Source: Schistocephalus solidus
Lineage: Eukaryota; Platyhelminthes; Cestoda; Diphyllobothriidea; Diphyllobothriidae
DNA: 64,000 bases
Assembly: GCA_017591395.1 (NCBI GenBank)
Contig: WEDG01003382.1
Coordinates: 62,001 to 126,000, forward strand
Reading direction: 5' to 3'
In this document: positions 1 to 11,814 of the stretch, one piece after another
Position numbering within the stretch: the first letter of the stretch is position 1
Layout of the letters: each line of letters starts with the position of its first letter
Notes under the pieces: generated by a model
Seen by the model: only the letters and a program-made list of their open reading frames with translations
Database searches by the model: none
Told to the model about the DNA's origin: nothing
Program-made: the position numbers and the translations under genes

Positions 1-1640
1 TGGAAAGCCAATGTGGCTTCTGACGACACCGCGGAACAACCGACGATCTTCGCCGCCCGCCAGCTACAAGAGAAGTGCCAGGAGATTCAAACCCACATCT
101 ACACTACCTTCGTGGATCCGAAGAAAGCTTTTGACACGATGAATCGTGACGGACTGTGGAAAGTTATTCGAAAATTCGACTGTCCTGAGTGGTTCACGCA
201 CACGGTGCGTCAGCTTCATGACGGATGACGGCGCGCGTCACTGACAATGGGACGGTATCCGAAGCATTCGCAGTGACCAACGGAGTGGAGCAGGGCTGCG
301 TACTGGCCCCCCACCCTCTTAATTTGCATGTTCTCTACTATGCTGATGGACGCCTACCGTGATGAGCGCCCTGGGATCCGCATTGCCTACAGAACTGACG
401 GGGACCTTCTCAACAGTCGGCGTATACAGGCCCTAACGCGCGTGTCTACGGCTACAGTCCATGACTCGCTCTTCGCGGACGACTGTGCCCTTAACATCGT
501 GACGCAGGAGGACCTGCAAAGGAGCATGGACCTCTTCGCCGCAGGTTGCACCAATTTTGAACTAACAAGCACTACACCCAAAACGGTGGTCATGCACCAA
601 CCGCCACCCAACCCAGAATACAATCCTCCCCTTATCAACGTCAACGGCGCTCAACTCAAAAAATGTGGAAAACTTTGCTTATCTTGGAAGCACACTGTCA
701 CGCAACATGAGAGTTGACGATGTTTCATACCGAATCTCCAAAACCAGTGAGGCCTTTGGCCGGCCGCAGGCCTTCGTGTGGAATCGCAGCGGCTTTCAAC
801 TGAACACACAATTAAAGGTGTGCAAGGTCGTCGTATTGACGACACTCCTGTACGAAGCGGAGACCTGTACCGTCTACTCCAACCAAGCCCTAAAACTAAA
901 TCACTTCTATCTCAACTGCTTCTGCAGAATACTGAACCTGAGGTGGCAGGATAGGATCCCGGTCATGGAAGTCCTGTCACGAATCGGAATCCTCTGCATC
1001 CACGCCATGGTGAGGCAAGTGCATCGCGCATTCACCTCACGCATCGGCCTGGTCTGTCACTTGCGAATCGCATAAAGGCTGCCTGGAACATCAGCACACA
1101 ACAGAAACCACTGTCTCCGCTGCCCTCGCGCATTTACTCACCGCAAGGGTCTATTCGGTCACATGCGCACCCATGACAGCGGAATTTACCGCTGACACAT
1201 CTTACTCACCAATCAATACTCCCATCCCCCGCCCTCCCGTCAACGCGACCATCACCAACACTGACTTAGCATCTCCCTACCTATCCTGTCCACACAGCCA
1301 CCGCACCTTCACCTCACGCATCGGCTTTGTCAGTCGCTTGCGAATCCATCACACGGAGATTAGTGAACAAGTGCGTGGGTCCCCGACATACAGTCGCCGC
1401 ATCCGCCCCCACTCTCCACGCACTTTCACTCGCTGCGTGGGCCTCCTTGGCCACATGCGCCTCTCAAAAAATCTGCGGTTAATCACTGCAGGTCCGCCCA
1501 CACCATCACACAATCTCTCTATCAACGCATGCATCACACATGCACTCCCCCATCCCCATCCAACATCGACACTTTCTGTAAGTGGGAAGTGTGTTCTCTG
1601 GCTCGTTTCTATGTGGTTTCTCAGCTGCATGTGAGATCCG
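1..1640 (+). mobile_element. LINE copy A: non-LTR retrotransposon, RT to zinc-finger region, 5' cut by window
   Basis: Fragment of a non-LTR retrotransposon polyprotein. Reverse-transcriptase palm motifs are readable in shifting frames: the TTFVDPKKAFDT motif near 103-138, the catalytic FADD at 472-483, the GCVLAP-type motif near 297, and the post-RT signature ending in YEAETCTVYS near 850-880. The frame changes near 225, 300 and 665, so no product can be made. At about 1011-1075 the RT tail runs straight into a zinc-finger motif ([16 protein letters not shown]), which in the other copies lies several hundred bases further on, so the linker and basic region have been deleted. Degenerate C2H2 finger modules continue to about 1480. 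The upstream part of the element is outside the window. The protein signature resembles RTE-like elements common in tapeworm genomes; that assignment is inference. Confidence 0.85.
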
Positions 1641-1889
1641 TACCGCACCCGTAATGATGTACGCAAATCCTGGTCAAGTGTAGGCTATGACCAGGTGACA
1701 TATGACAGGTGTAGTGGACCGCAGACCAAGGCTGTAAGAATTGGGATCCGAACCGCTGCCCCTTTTATTTTTGTGCAACATCCTGGCCAAGTGTAGACTG
1801 TGACCAGGTGGTGTATAATGGGGTGTGTGGTACGGAGGCCCAGGTTGTGTGAGCTGGGATCCAAGCTGCCATCCCTGTCCTCTTGATTT
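1632..1889. repeat. Tandem repeat, period about 114 bp, a little over two copies
   Basis: Two successive units begin at about 1667 (tcctggtcaagtgtaggct) and 1781 (tcctggccaagtgtagact). Each continues through a gaccaggtg motif and ends in a gggatcc motif followed by a pyrimidine-rich stretch. A partial earlier unit end is visible at 1632-1666. The units have diverged by roughly a quarter. The repeat directly follows LINE copy A, at the place where other copies carry their 3' tail, but it does not resemble that tail. Confidence 0.7.
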
Positions 1890-3885
1890 ATTGCTATAAC
1901 AGATCTAACGCGGTCTAATGGGCTATCAAACTAAGACATACGTACATGCGACAGTCAAACTGCACTACCTCTTTCCTAACGTGGCCTTTGTAGCATGTCT
2001 CACTTAAATGAGATCCAAATGCGCGTGTGGCTCGCATTAGAAAATGGGCGTCCACTAAAACGACGTGAACTGGAAAAATATACGAGAATGCATTGAAATC
2101 CTAACCCAACTGTGTCGACATTGGTCAGGAGACTTTGGATACCCTCGTATAGTACTAGTAAGTACGGCGAACTGTCGCAAAGAATGACAAACCATATTTT
2201 AAAACAACTGTGTACAGGACTTCAAGGCGGAACATGAAGAATGCAAAACTAAAATGTAGAGGGGCAATATTGGCACAAAACAAACCCTTCCGGCCTTTCT
2301 TCGCTGCAACTGCACATAAATGACTCGCATCGGTCTTACGAGACATCCTCACGTTAATCACATCACCAAAAGTAATGCTTACGCTACATCGGGACCATCA
2401 TAAATACTAGCCAACTGCTTACTGTCTGTCCCCACCGTGAGCAGCCGCTCCGGTCCAAGTTTATCCTAGCTGGGCATCTCTGTTTCCATGTCCGCACATT
2501 TAACCCTGCCCCTTGAGTCATTCCGGACGCCGTTCCTCTAAGCCATGCAACCTCGGAGTGTGCCTTACAGTGAACAGCCTACGCCAACTCGCCCACCGCT
2601 GCGCTTCCAACATGAGACCCACTAGATGGAACGTTGGATTTAACAGATGCAAAACCAGGATCATTACGCTGTTTCCCTGAACCTACCTCATTTGCACACG
2701 CAGATGGACTAGCCACCTCATATACAGTTTCCTGTTCTCTAACAGAGTTTATGATGGTCCTCTAGTCTGCATTTAACCCGATTGAAAGTATTTTCAGGCA
2801 CCTCCACGTCTGCCTTTACACTGTCCTTTAAAACCCTTTACTCAAGTCACAGACCCAATATGTCAGATATGTCTACTGCGTCCCCGGTGATAATTTGCCA
2901 GTTCTTATATAGGGCTGAAGGCAAAGAAATAGCAAAAACGATTTTAGTGCACCAGTTACTGTATGTATATTTGCATTTCAATCTTTCCATTCGGGGTGTT
3001 ATATCTAAGTCTAGTGCTAGTTCCTAATTAGAGGATCCCGAATGGTTAGTATCTAAGCGTGAACACGGGCATACACCACGAATAGTACGTACTGGAAGTT
3101 CGTGTATTGTTAGGAGTTTGCTGCTCTGGTGACTCACGGAAGTATGAGTGGTCGAGCCTGTTCGGCATCTTTGAGTTTCTCTGCCGTACGTGAACACCGG
3201 CCAATACGCGTATTAAGTTTTGTTCCAGCCCTAACTATGCTCATAATTTACTACGACGGGTAGCTTATCGTACACCTTTGGTTTACCAACTAGGACATTG
3301 CGCGGTTATTTCACAGAAGCTGATTATATCTGTCTGGATTAGTCCAACTACTTCCGAGCGGATGCTGCAATGTCATGTCCCGGAGGTCAAATTTCTTGCA
3401 ATTTATTCATGCGCGATAGAAATTCGATAAAACCCTTGTCATGAATGTTAGGTACTACCTATGCTGGGAACCGGAATTAATCGGCGTCGGAAGAAAAAGA
3501 ACAGTATACGACTTTATAGACAAAATTGTCTTCGTACAGACGTTTAGGAAACTTCATTTCCAGCATTATCGTTGGCCTTACTTGGTTCAGCCACGCCGTC
3601 TGCCTCTTATTATACCTGTGCCCTAAGCACTAACTTTGGCCTTCCGATTCCCCACTGACTGGCTCCGTCTTCGTGAACGACCACAGGCGAGCTCGCATGC
3701 CCTTTCCCCTCGCTATCATCGTAGTTGCATTAGAATCAATGGGACTGTTGGTAAACCTCCCTTCACAGGGTGGACACATAAATTTTCGCTGCACCTGATA
3801 CTTTAATTCAACTGTTTAGGCCAATCGGTGAGGAGGTGTTCCATACTGTTCGCGTCATTTCAGGCTGACCTGCCATCGAATAGCT
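1890..3885. other. No recognisable gene or element
   Basis: Short open frames only (at most about 80 codons), none with a motif I recognise and none matching a PH-domain exon. No clear repeat was seen. This may hold introns or intergenic DNA upstream of the recognised OSBPL9 exons, or elements too old to see. Confidence 0.4.
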
Positions 3886-3889
3886 GCTT

Positions 3890-4640
3890 CCATCTTCCTC
3901 ACGGGCTTAGGCAGTTAGGCCTACGTGACTGCCTAGTGTATCCGTAGTTGAGGGTTGGGAACGGTTCGCCCACTGGTCTCTCGCTCTCTATTGGGCAATG
4001 TCCACTCAAAACGGCAGTATTATTGTTCCACGACTGCATTGGAGTGTGACAATTGTGGCCTGCGCCGCCCTCTTCTGCTGTTAAGAGAGAATTCGTGATT
4101 TTTATCGCTTGTGCTGCTTTTTTTTTATCCGAACTCACTCGGACCTTGCATAGGCGAAATGCAAGTACATAGCCCCGTTAAGTGTGTTGGACTGGGAGCA
4201 GCTCTTGAACACCCATTTGACCATCCTCTCAGTGCTCGACCGATGGCTCTCGATTTCTCGAAGGCGAAATTGTGGGTCTCCTGTTAAACGTGACCATAAT
4301 CTAAGGACAGTGGTTTACCTCGAGCTTGTCCTCGTGGAATCTTGAGCTGAAACGTTTTTGCGGTTCACTATCATACCTCACATCGCAATGTTGGCATAGA
4401 TTGTTGTAGACCACTGTGGCTTGTTCCATTGTCGGTAGTGAACCCTTGGGACTCTTTAATTGCTGGCTGGTGGCGGCTTCCAGTCTGTGGACTGCCTCCG
4501 AAACGTTTTTCGCATACGGGATCGTGGACCAGAATTTTGACTCCCTGCCGTTCAGCCAGTCACGCTTGGGTTTCTTGAGGTACACATGATGAGCTTCAGT
4601 TAACCATTTGGGGCCGTTGGCTGAGGCAGTTCAGCAGAGA
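3890..4640 (-). mobile_element. Penelope-like element fragment, GIY-YIG region, second subfamily
   Basis: Read on the minus strand, 4585-4301 holds IPYAKNVSEAVHRLEAA followed by VVYNNLCQHCDVRYDSEP, the position and spacing of the GIY-YIG nuclease core of Penelope-like retroelements, then a degenerate FSSRFHEDKL segment. The match then fades towards 3890. The residues differ enough from the copies at 21 and 31-33 kb to suggest a separate PLE subfamily. The frame is broken several times and the expected YIG glycine is not seen, so this is a dead fragment. Confidence 0.65.
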
Positions 4641-4686
4641 CTCGAGCTAGTCCTTAGCTCTTGCCCCTCGAAATTCTGGGTCATAT

Positions 4687-4850
4687 ATGCCCAAGACGTT
4701 ATCAGAAAAAAATGACTTGCCGACCTTCACGACACAATTGATCTTAGCCCTCTGCGACATCCAGTTTATCATGGAAGAAATAGGTCAACAGTCTGTTATT
4801 TTTCTCTGCTGCATGGTGTACTATGGACTGGTGTCGTGTATGTATGTGTT
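4687..4850 (+). mobile_element. Short Penelope-like RT fragment
   Basis: The segment coding LCDIQFIMEEIGQQSVIFL corresponds to the PLE reverse-transcriptase segment that reads [19 protein letters not shown] in the copy at about 32.2 kb on the minus strand. It lies on the opposite strand to the adjacent PLE fragment, so two insertions, or one rearranged insertion, meet near 4640-4690. Only about 50 codons are recognisable. Confidence 0.6.
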
Positions 4851-5114
4851 ACGGGCTAGGTTCATATGTATCCCAGGGGCGTGTGGACAGATAGAGTGGG
4901 GGTAGTGATCGGGTCCGAACTCGGATTTTATAACTAAAACTTTAATAAAGCCGCATATGGTCGAATGTTCTGTTGCAGGGTTGGCAAACGATATAGGAGC
5001 AACAGCTGTATGTCGGGACTCTTGACACTGGTCCACCGGTCGCAGGGCGATGGATTCGCAAGTGACTCGAACTGAGGTCGAAATGAGGATACCTTGGAAT
5101 TGGGTCCCCATATC

Positions 5115-5215
5115 TGACAAAGTGGAGACGGTGGTGGTGATGATGAGAACGAGGATGGGAAGGATAATGTTGACGACGATGATGATGATGACGATGGTGG
5201 TGGTGGTGACGCTTT
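5115..5215. repeat. Impure GAT/GGT trinucleotide-rich tract
   Basis: Runs of gatgatgatgatga and ggtggtggtgg with interruptions. The minus strand gives a spurious His-rich open frame. It looks like simple-sequence DNA of the kind found in degenerate element linkers. The flanks 4860-5115 and 5215-5330 show nothing recognisable. Confidence 0.7.
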
Positions 5216-5329
5216 GCAAAATGATTGGTGGGTTGTTTGTTTTTACACTTCATTGAGTCCAAAAACGTCCGATGAGATCTATACTTGCTTCGATTGTCTG
5301 TGTAAAGCGTGGCCACGATGACGGCCTGA

Positions 5330-7560
5330 GAGCTTGAGTTGTTTGTCCTCCGTACTTGAGTTTTGTAGGCCTCTCTTCTTGCATGACAACAGCTATTTGG
5401 TTTACTTCAAAGATGGCTGCTCCGGTTCTAACGACAGGTGCTTCAGCTCATCTGATCTTGAGCGAGGTCTGAGGACTGATTTGCAGGTACTTGAGGGAGG
5501 TCTTCACGGTGTCCTTGTAGCTTCATCTTGACCCTTCTTATTTGCGAGCACCCGTAGCAGCGTCTTTATAGAATAGCCGCCTGGACAGTCGCTCGTAGTC
5601 CACCCTCAAGATGTAAGCGCTTCATCGCAGTCGCACATGCTTCAACAGAGCGTAGGTACTGAGAACGTTGGTTCTTTCCAGGACCTTGGTGTCTAGGCTC
5701 ATCTCCTGCCAGATTAGATGAAAACGGTTGAGTTTCCTTGACTGGCCTTCGTAGACTGTTCAGTGCTCTTCACTCATTTCAAGAGCGTTGTCTGGATAAT
5801 GGCTATGTTTATCTACAGTTTCGTGCTGAGGTTGGTGCCTCGACGATATCAGACGAGTATTGCAATCCGACGCAGGCTCGACCCGCTTTACAGTCAGTTG
5901 ATGTTGGTTTTTCTTGACGTGTACGCGAATATTTCAACTTAAGTGAACAGTTTTAATCATCCGTTGGCGTCGTTTGGTGCATGTCACTGTCTACTCCGTG
6001 CTAATTGCCAGTCCAAAATTTGTTAAGCCGGAGGCAAAAAAGTCCACACTTTGCTGCATGTCTGCCTCAGTCGGGGTGTTGAGCACGCGGTCATTCGAGA
6101 AAAAAGGTATTTGACACTTGCTCTGGAAACTCGTAGGCGCCTGTATGCTTAGGGCGTTGAGTAGTTGTTTGTCAATTTAGTAGACGCCGTTGACTTGCAG
6201 TCGCTCCTCGTGGTAGGCCTCCAGCCGCATGACGGCCAGCATGAGACTGAAGAGGGTGAGAGCGGATAAAAACCTGCTTCAATCCATTTTTCCCCATGAA
6301 TGCCTAAGAAACTGCCTTTTTGCCAGTAACACTCGTAATAATCCTATCATTTAGTTGTCTGATAACTAAAAAGGACACACTGGGACAGATTCTTTGGAAT
6401 GCCATCTCTTCGTAGATGTTGGTCGGCTCACCATTGTCAAAGCGTTAAATGTACTTAATCGGACAGGAATGGAAGTAGCATGCCGTACTAGTAAACCTCG
6501 TGCTGATCGATATTTTCTCGTCTTACTGCATCGGCCTTCTGAAGGGTGAGTGTCGGGCTTGTCAACTGCGATGGGGGCGGTTGAGCCTCTGCAGAGGTTG
6601 TTCGATTTTGCGGCTCTTTTTATCCCTCGCCGATTGAGTTGGTCATCGGCCTGCGCCTGTGCGTATTTCTGAGGTTCTGTGTGACCGTCTTGTCCTGGGC
6701 TTTGTGTAAATAATGACGCAAGACTTTCTGAGCTCCAGGAAGGAAGTCAGTCGTTTCGTTATTTATGTAAATCGTTCTGGGCGCACGAATTTCAACATTT
6801 TTGACCTAAAGACTTCGCAATTCTCTCTGTCAAAGGCTTTCGTTAGATGCTGGTTCGCGTTTCCTGCCACTTTTCTTGAAGTTGACAGGCTGAGAAGAGC
6901 ATGTTCGTGGTACCTCGGTTTCCGAAGCCCACCTTGCGTTTCTGGCAGTTCCTGCTCCAGATACGTGTCCAAAAGATTCATTATTACTCATGCGAGGATT
7001 TTGCCGGCTGTGATGAGAATTGATGTGCCTATGTTGTTATCAACTAGTTGGCGGCTCATCGTATATTTATAACTCTGCACAATTGTGGCCTCCTTGAAGT
7101 CCTTAAGGTGTGTATTTGTAGCCCATCTCCTGGAACAGTGAAGTAGATTCGTCCAGGAGTTTCGGCCGCTGTACTCGTAAATTTTTTGCTTTTGTTTGCG
7201 TCGGCTCAATGCTTTTCCGCTGAACCTATATTGCACTGCTCTGGTTGTCCGTTGGAGAAAAGTCAAATGACTAGGTTTTCATGGGTTTCTCCTTTATGGA
7301 TTCGATTGATGGTTTCTTGGAGTATTGGGAAGAGTTGGTTAAAGACGTCCTGGAAATACGTGCCCAGCACTCCAGCATCTTGAAAGTAAGGTTAATTCGT
7401 CATTGCTGAACAGTGAAGCAATTCGCTTCGCTTGGGGATTGTCGACTGTTTTCATTTGAGGCGAAGACATTTTTCTCCATCTCAGCATGGTTGACCTTGT
7501 CAACCTCTTAGATCCGTCAGCCGCCTTGCGTTCCCCTCAGCCTCTGTTGTAGTAGGCATC
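5330..7560 (-). mobile_element. LINE copy F: strongly decayed RT, minus strand
   Basis: Reading 7560 down to 5330, the RT motifs appear in order but in different frames: HLKDFKEATIVQSYKYT near 7130-7080, then NNLLDTYLEQELPETQGG near 6980, HLTKAFDRENCEVFRSK near 6860, RPERFT, LTLFSLMLAVMRLEAYHEER near 6260, and the catalytic region FFSNDRVLN. There FADD has become FSND (6090-6101), so the active site is lost. The post-RT signature AAIFEVNQIAV lies near 5400. It ends about 325 bases before the tail of LINE copy B, in the same orientation. Its zinc-finger region and tail are absent. It is one of the oldest-looking of the six copies. Confidence 0.8.
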
Positions 7561-7884
7561 AGCATGGGAATAATGCGGCTTTATTGGCGTCGGTCCTGGG
7601 CCGAAAACAGAGCTGTTTTATTTAGATATTCGGTGACTGGCCAGTGTGTGGGCGGACAACATGCATGGCCAAAGAATGCCAGCGCAGTAAATGGAGTGGC
7701 ATCCTGCTATTGTATCCATTGGCTCTCAACAGTACCATTTCTCCCAGACTGAAATGCGTGTTTGCATGCATGCTAACATTCGGTCGGCGTTCAGTCGTAT
7801 CCAATAATGCAGTGCTTCACTTTAATTATGTTTGCTTACCTTGCGCTCGTCTTCAGGGTCGCAGTTGCAGCGCCACCTTGGAAG
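7561..7884. other. Spacer between two LINE copies, nothing recognised
   Basis: No motif is recognisable. The overlapping short open frames on both strands are typical of chance frames in this composition. It may contain the worn 5' end of copy F. Confidence 0.35.
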
Positions 7885-8530
7885 TGGTACGTTGCCAGGT
7901 CGACCGTCGTTTTCAAGGATGTCCACCGTATGCATCACAGCAGTGTGGTGCAGGGACGCTGAATTGCGCTGGATTATAGTGAGAATAGACTTCCGCCGCA
8001 TTTACCTCAGTCTCTGGTGCACTCCCCCACCTGGACCCGGTGTCAAGACCGGGTCAAGAAGACCGGAGATGGAAGAGAGCGCAGACCCACGCACTGGGCT
8101 GACCACGCGGTCCGAGTTTTCCCGTCAGTTGACAACCTTCCAAGCCACGACTTTTAGCGCACCGTGATAGTTTCAAGCGCGTCAGATTGCTTATAGTGAG
8201 GAAAATGCGCTGAGCTGTTGACCTCACTCTCTCCCCCAACCGCACAATCAGACCAACGTCCGAGCTGGTCAGTTGTCTGATGCGGGAGTGGACGCATTGG
8301 CTGACGGGTCGGCGTACCCGTCTTCGTGCGCCACAGCACGACCTGACCCCCATAACGCACACACCAGGGCTCACTTAATCAGGTGATATGGAGGAGCCAT
8401 CGCTGTCTGACTCCCACTCCACTGGTCAGCGTCTCGATACACACAGCGCATACACTGGACCGATGGCGTGTTCTGGCGTAAGCGTCAGATTGACAGCCTT
8501 CCAAGTCGCGGTTTCTAGGAAACCGTGATA
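7885..8530 (-). repeat. LINE 3' tail (copy B)
   Basis: Conserved 3' tail of the LINE family, read on the minus strand. It opens with a tatcacggtttcctagaaac-type hairpin at 8534-8515, followed by the gcttggaaggctgtcaatct segment. A second diverged unit follows, beginning tatcacggtgcgctaaaagt at 8172-8153. It ends near a ccaccgtatg motif at 7920. The same sequence follows the zinc-finger region in copies C, D and E. Confidence 0.8.
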
Positions 8531-11500
8531 TTCTCAGGTACGTGATGATGGTGAGGGTGTTGTTTATGTATTGGTGGAGGTATTGTGCGTTGATGTGGTT
8601 TAGCCTACGGTTATTTACCGCAGGTCATCGTGGAGACGCATGTGACCTAATAGGTCCATGCGGTGTGTGAATATGCGGGAATAGTGAGGGCAGTGGAGGC
8701 AAGCGCAGCAACTGTATGCCAAAGCCTCAGGCACTGTTTGGCAAGTCTCCGTGCGATGGATTCGGAGGCGACCGACCAGGCCGATACGTTAGGTGAAGTT
8801 GCGGTAGAAGTTGGGAGGGGCTGGGTGGTTGTTCGTGGTAATGGGGGTGGCAGTGGTGGTGCAAATGGTAGGAGCGGAGGGTGTGCATGGGTTATCAGTG
8901 CTGTTCGCATTGCGGTGAATTCCGCTGCCATGGATGCGCATGTGGCGAATAGGCCCATGTGGCGAGTACATGTGCGAGGTAAATCAGGATAGTGAATGTG
9001 GCGATCTCTGCGATGGATTGGTGCTCCAGGCACTGGTTCGCCAGTTTCTGTGCGATGGATTCGCTAGTGACCGACCAGGCCTATGCGTAAAATGAATGTG
9101 CGGTCACAATGAGGACACTTTAGGATCGTGTCCCCATCACTCGTAGTGGTGGTGGTGGTGGTTGTAGTATCAGATGGCGAATAGTCGGAGGTTCCTTCGA
9201 TGATGCGAGTGTGGGAAGTTGCGACGGCGGTGATCGTCGTAGCGTCCGGAGATAGATTGATGGAGTAGATTTTCCTGACACAGAAGCTGACGTTGTAGGA
9301 TTGTGGTTGCATTGCGTCCGAAGGTGTCCGACCAGGCCGATTCGCGCACAGGAGGTACGTTGACAGCGTTTGCGTTTTGGCAGGGCTTGGAAATTGACTG
9401 TGTTGATCCGTGGCGTTTGTGACTGGCGAGCCGCCCTTTAGGCCTTAGCAATTGCGATCTGGTTGGCTTCGTATATTGCTGCGTCAGTCTTCACAGATCT
9501 TATCCAGGCCAGTCTGTCTTGGGCGAGGTCCTCCCAGGTCGCCGGGTTGATTTGCAATTGCTTCAGATAGTTCTTTAATGTGTCCTTGTAGCGTTGTTTT
9601 GTCCTCTCTGTCTGCGAGCACCCGTAGTGACATCTATGTAGAAAAGTTGTTTGGGTAGTCGCTCGTCGTCTATTCTCACCATATGGCCGTTTCATCGCAG
9701 TTCACTTGCCTCAGCATGGCCTGGATGCTGAGAATTCGGATCTGCTCCAGGATTTCCGATTTCGGGATCCTGTCTTGCCATTTCAGCTTCAGTATTCTGT
9801 GAAGGCAGCTGAGATGGAAGTGATTCAGCTTTCTGGCTTGGCTCGAGTAAATGGTCCAGGTCTCCGCTCCGTAAAGGAGTGTCGTGAAGACGACGGCCCT
9901 GTACATCTTCAGTTTGATGTTCAGGTGAATACCGTGGCGAATTCATATGGAGGCCTGCAGCCGGCCGAAGGCCTGACCGGCTTTGGAGATCCGTTGAGCA
10001 ACCTCATCGTCGATTCTCGTGTTGCGTGATAGCGTGCTTCCCAGATAAGTAAAGTTTTCCACATTTTGAGTTGATTGACATTGATTTGGGGAGCATTGTA
10101 TTCCGCGCTGGGCGGTGGTAGGCGCATGAAAACCGTTTTGGCTGTACTGATTGTTAATCCGAAATTGGCGCAGCCTGCGGCGAACGGGCACATGCTCCTT
10201 TGCATGCCCTCCTCCGTCGCGGTGTTAAGGACACAGTCGTCCGCTAAGATCGAGCCAGGGACTGTTGTTGTAGACGCGCGTTGAATCCTGCATACACCGA
10301 CTGTTGAGAAGGTGTCCGTCAGTTCTGTAGTCGATGCGGATCCAAGGGTGCTCATCACCGTAGGCATCCATCAGCATAGCAGAGAACTTGAAACTGAAGA
10401 GGGTGGGGCCAGTATGCAGCCATGCTTCACTCCGTTTGTTAATGCGAATGCTTCGGATACCATGAAGGCCTTTTGTCAGATCCACGAAGGTAGTGTAGAG
10501 GTGGGTTCACATCTCCTGGCACTTCTCTTGTAGCTGGCAGGCGGCGAAGATCATGTCGGTTGTTCCGTGGTGTCGTCGGAAGCCACATTGGCTTTCCGGG
10601 AGCAGTCCCTGCTGTAGGTGGCCGTTCACGCGATTGAGAAGGATACGGACAAAGATCTTCCCGGTGATGTTGAGCAGCGAGATACCTCTGTGGTTATCAC
10701 AGAATTACCGGTTCACCTTCCCCTTGTGGAGGTGGACGATGTTCGAATCTTTGAAATCCTGCGGAACTTGTCCTTGGCGCCACATCGACTGAAAGAGCGC
10801 TGTGAGCTGGTACATCAGTTGGGGGCCACCATGCTTGTACGCCTCAGCAGGGATCGCATCCAATCCAGGTTATTTCCCCTGGATAGTTGCTGGACGGCCC
10901 TGATGGTTTCTTGGAGAGAGGGCAGGAGAGTCCTCCCAAGATGTTGCTCTTGACAGCAAAGGCCACTCCAGCATCTCATGGTTCTGCTTTCAGACGTCCG
11001 CTTCAGGTCGATCCCGCAGCCACTTCCAGTTGTCCTTGTTTAGAGAATCAGGTCTTGATGGGTTGCTCAAGCGGTTGTCTAGAAGATAACGACTGGTTCA
11101 ATTGTCATAGTAAGAATTGTCACTGGCCGCCTGTGGGGCGACTTGTGAACATAGATTAGGTTCCGTTTCATATACTATTTCGATCGCGTATTGCATCCAC
11201 GATCCCCAGCCAGCTTGCATACGCATGATTATCCAGCAGTTGTTTAGAGCACCTTTTCTGGCATCCTTCTCCGCGACGGGGTGGGCAGTGCCTGCCTTAA
11301 ATAAAACTGTTCAGTCCGCCCAGGAAACTACCAGCTTTCAATGTGGGTTACAACTTCTTTATAATGGGAAGACGACCCGAATTATCCTGGGTCACTCACA
11401 GGATCGTCACTCTTGGTAGGAAATTTTGTCTTGGAGGGAGGAGGAACTTTTGGAATTAGTTAAGAGGCCACCAGATGTGAAGACACGCACACACCGGACA

Positions 11501-11570
11501 CCCTCGTCTAGTTTATCCCACCGATCGAAGCGGTTGTCGAGGTGTGACTGCCAATCGAGTGCCACTTGAA
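7885..11570 (-). mobile_element. LINE copy B: near full-length relic with zinc fingers and 3' tail
   Basis: From the right: a 5' segment (about 11570-11290) that resembles the 5' segment of copy D (55590-55250); RT from about 10950 (SLLNITGKI-type segment near 10680, NKRSEAWLHTGPTLFS near 10425) to the motif at 10236-10247, where FADD reads LADD; the [20 protein letters not shown] segment near 10050; [20 protein letters not shown] near 9865; a basic KRRYKDTLK-like linker near 9570; zinc-finger modules from about 9420 to 8640 (CPHCDRTFILRIGLVGH at 9115-9065); and the conserved tail 8530-7885. Frameshifts split the RT and no intact ORF remains. The 5' edge is only about 155 bases from the first recognised OSBPL9 exon, and the element is antisense to that gene. 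Confidence 0.88.
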
Positions 11571-11725
11571 GGCAATCATTTTAACATTTTAGCTATTTCG
11601 GTCTTCCGATCAAGATGTGGTGCTGTCTTTTCTGTGCAACCTTTTCTAGCCATTTTCACTTTATTCTGTTATGTTTCCAGTTTCATTTTAACGACTGTTT
11701 ACTTGTTCCCTCTCCCGTTGTCCAG

Positions 11726-11814
11726 CGCAAAATGCAGAGGAACGTCAAAAGTGGTTGGATGCGCTCCAAGAGGCTCGCGATCTGCACACAGAGAACTACG
11801 CTCTTCTGCAGCAA
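11726..11814 (+). CDS. OSBPL9: OSBPL9 exon: end of PH domain
   Basis: An acceptor tccag precedes 11726 and a donor gtgggt follows 11814. The exon supplies the last two bases of an Ala-type codon, then 29 codons containing [17 protein letters not shown]. This is the C-terminal helix of a PH domain with its invariant Trp, matching the DADEREKWIHAL segment of vertebrate ORP9. It ends in phase 0. The preceding PH exons were not recognised; the bases just upstream are pyrimidine-rich intron followed by LINE copy B. Confidence 0.88.

Noticed and set aside
4942..5316. His-rich minus-strand open frame
   Set aside because: Product of an impure GAT/GGT tract; no start context and no domain.
8647..9033. 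Gly/Ala-rich and Thr/Pro-rich open frames on both strands
   Set aside because: They are shadows or spacer parts of the LINE finger region, not separate genes.
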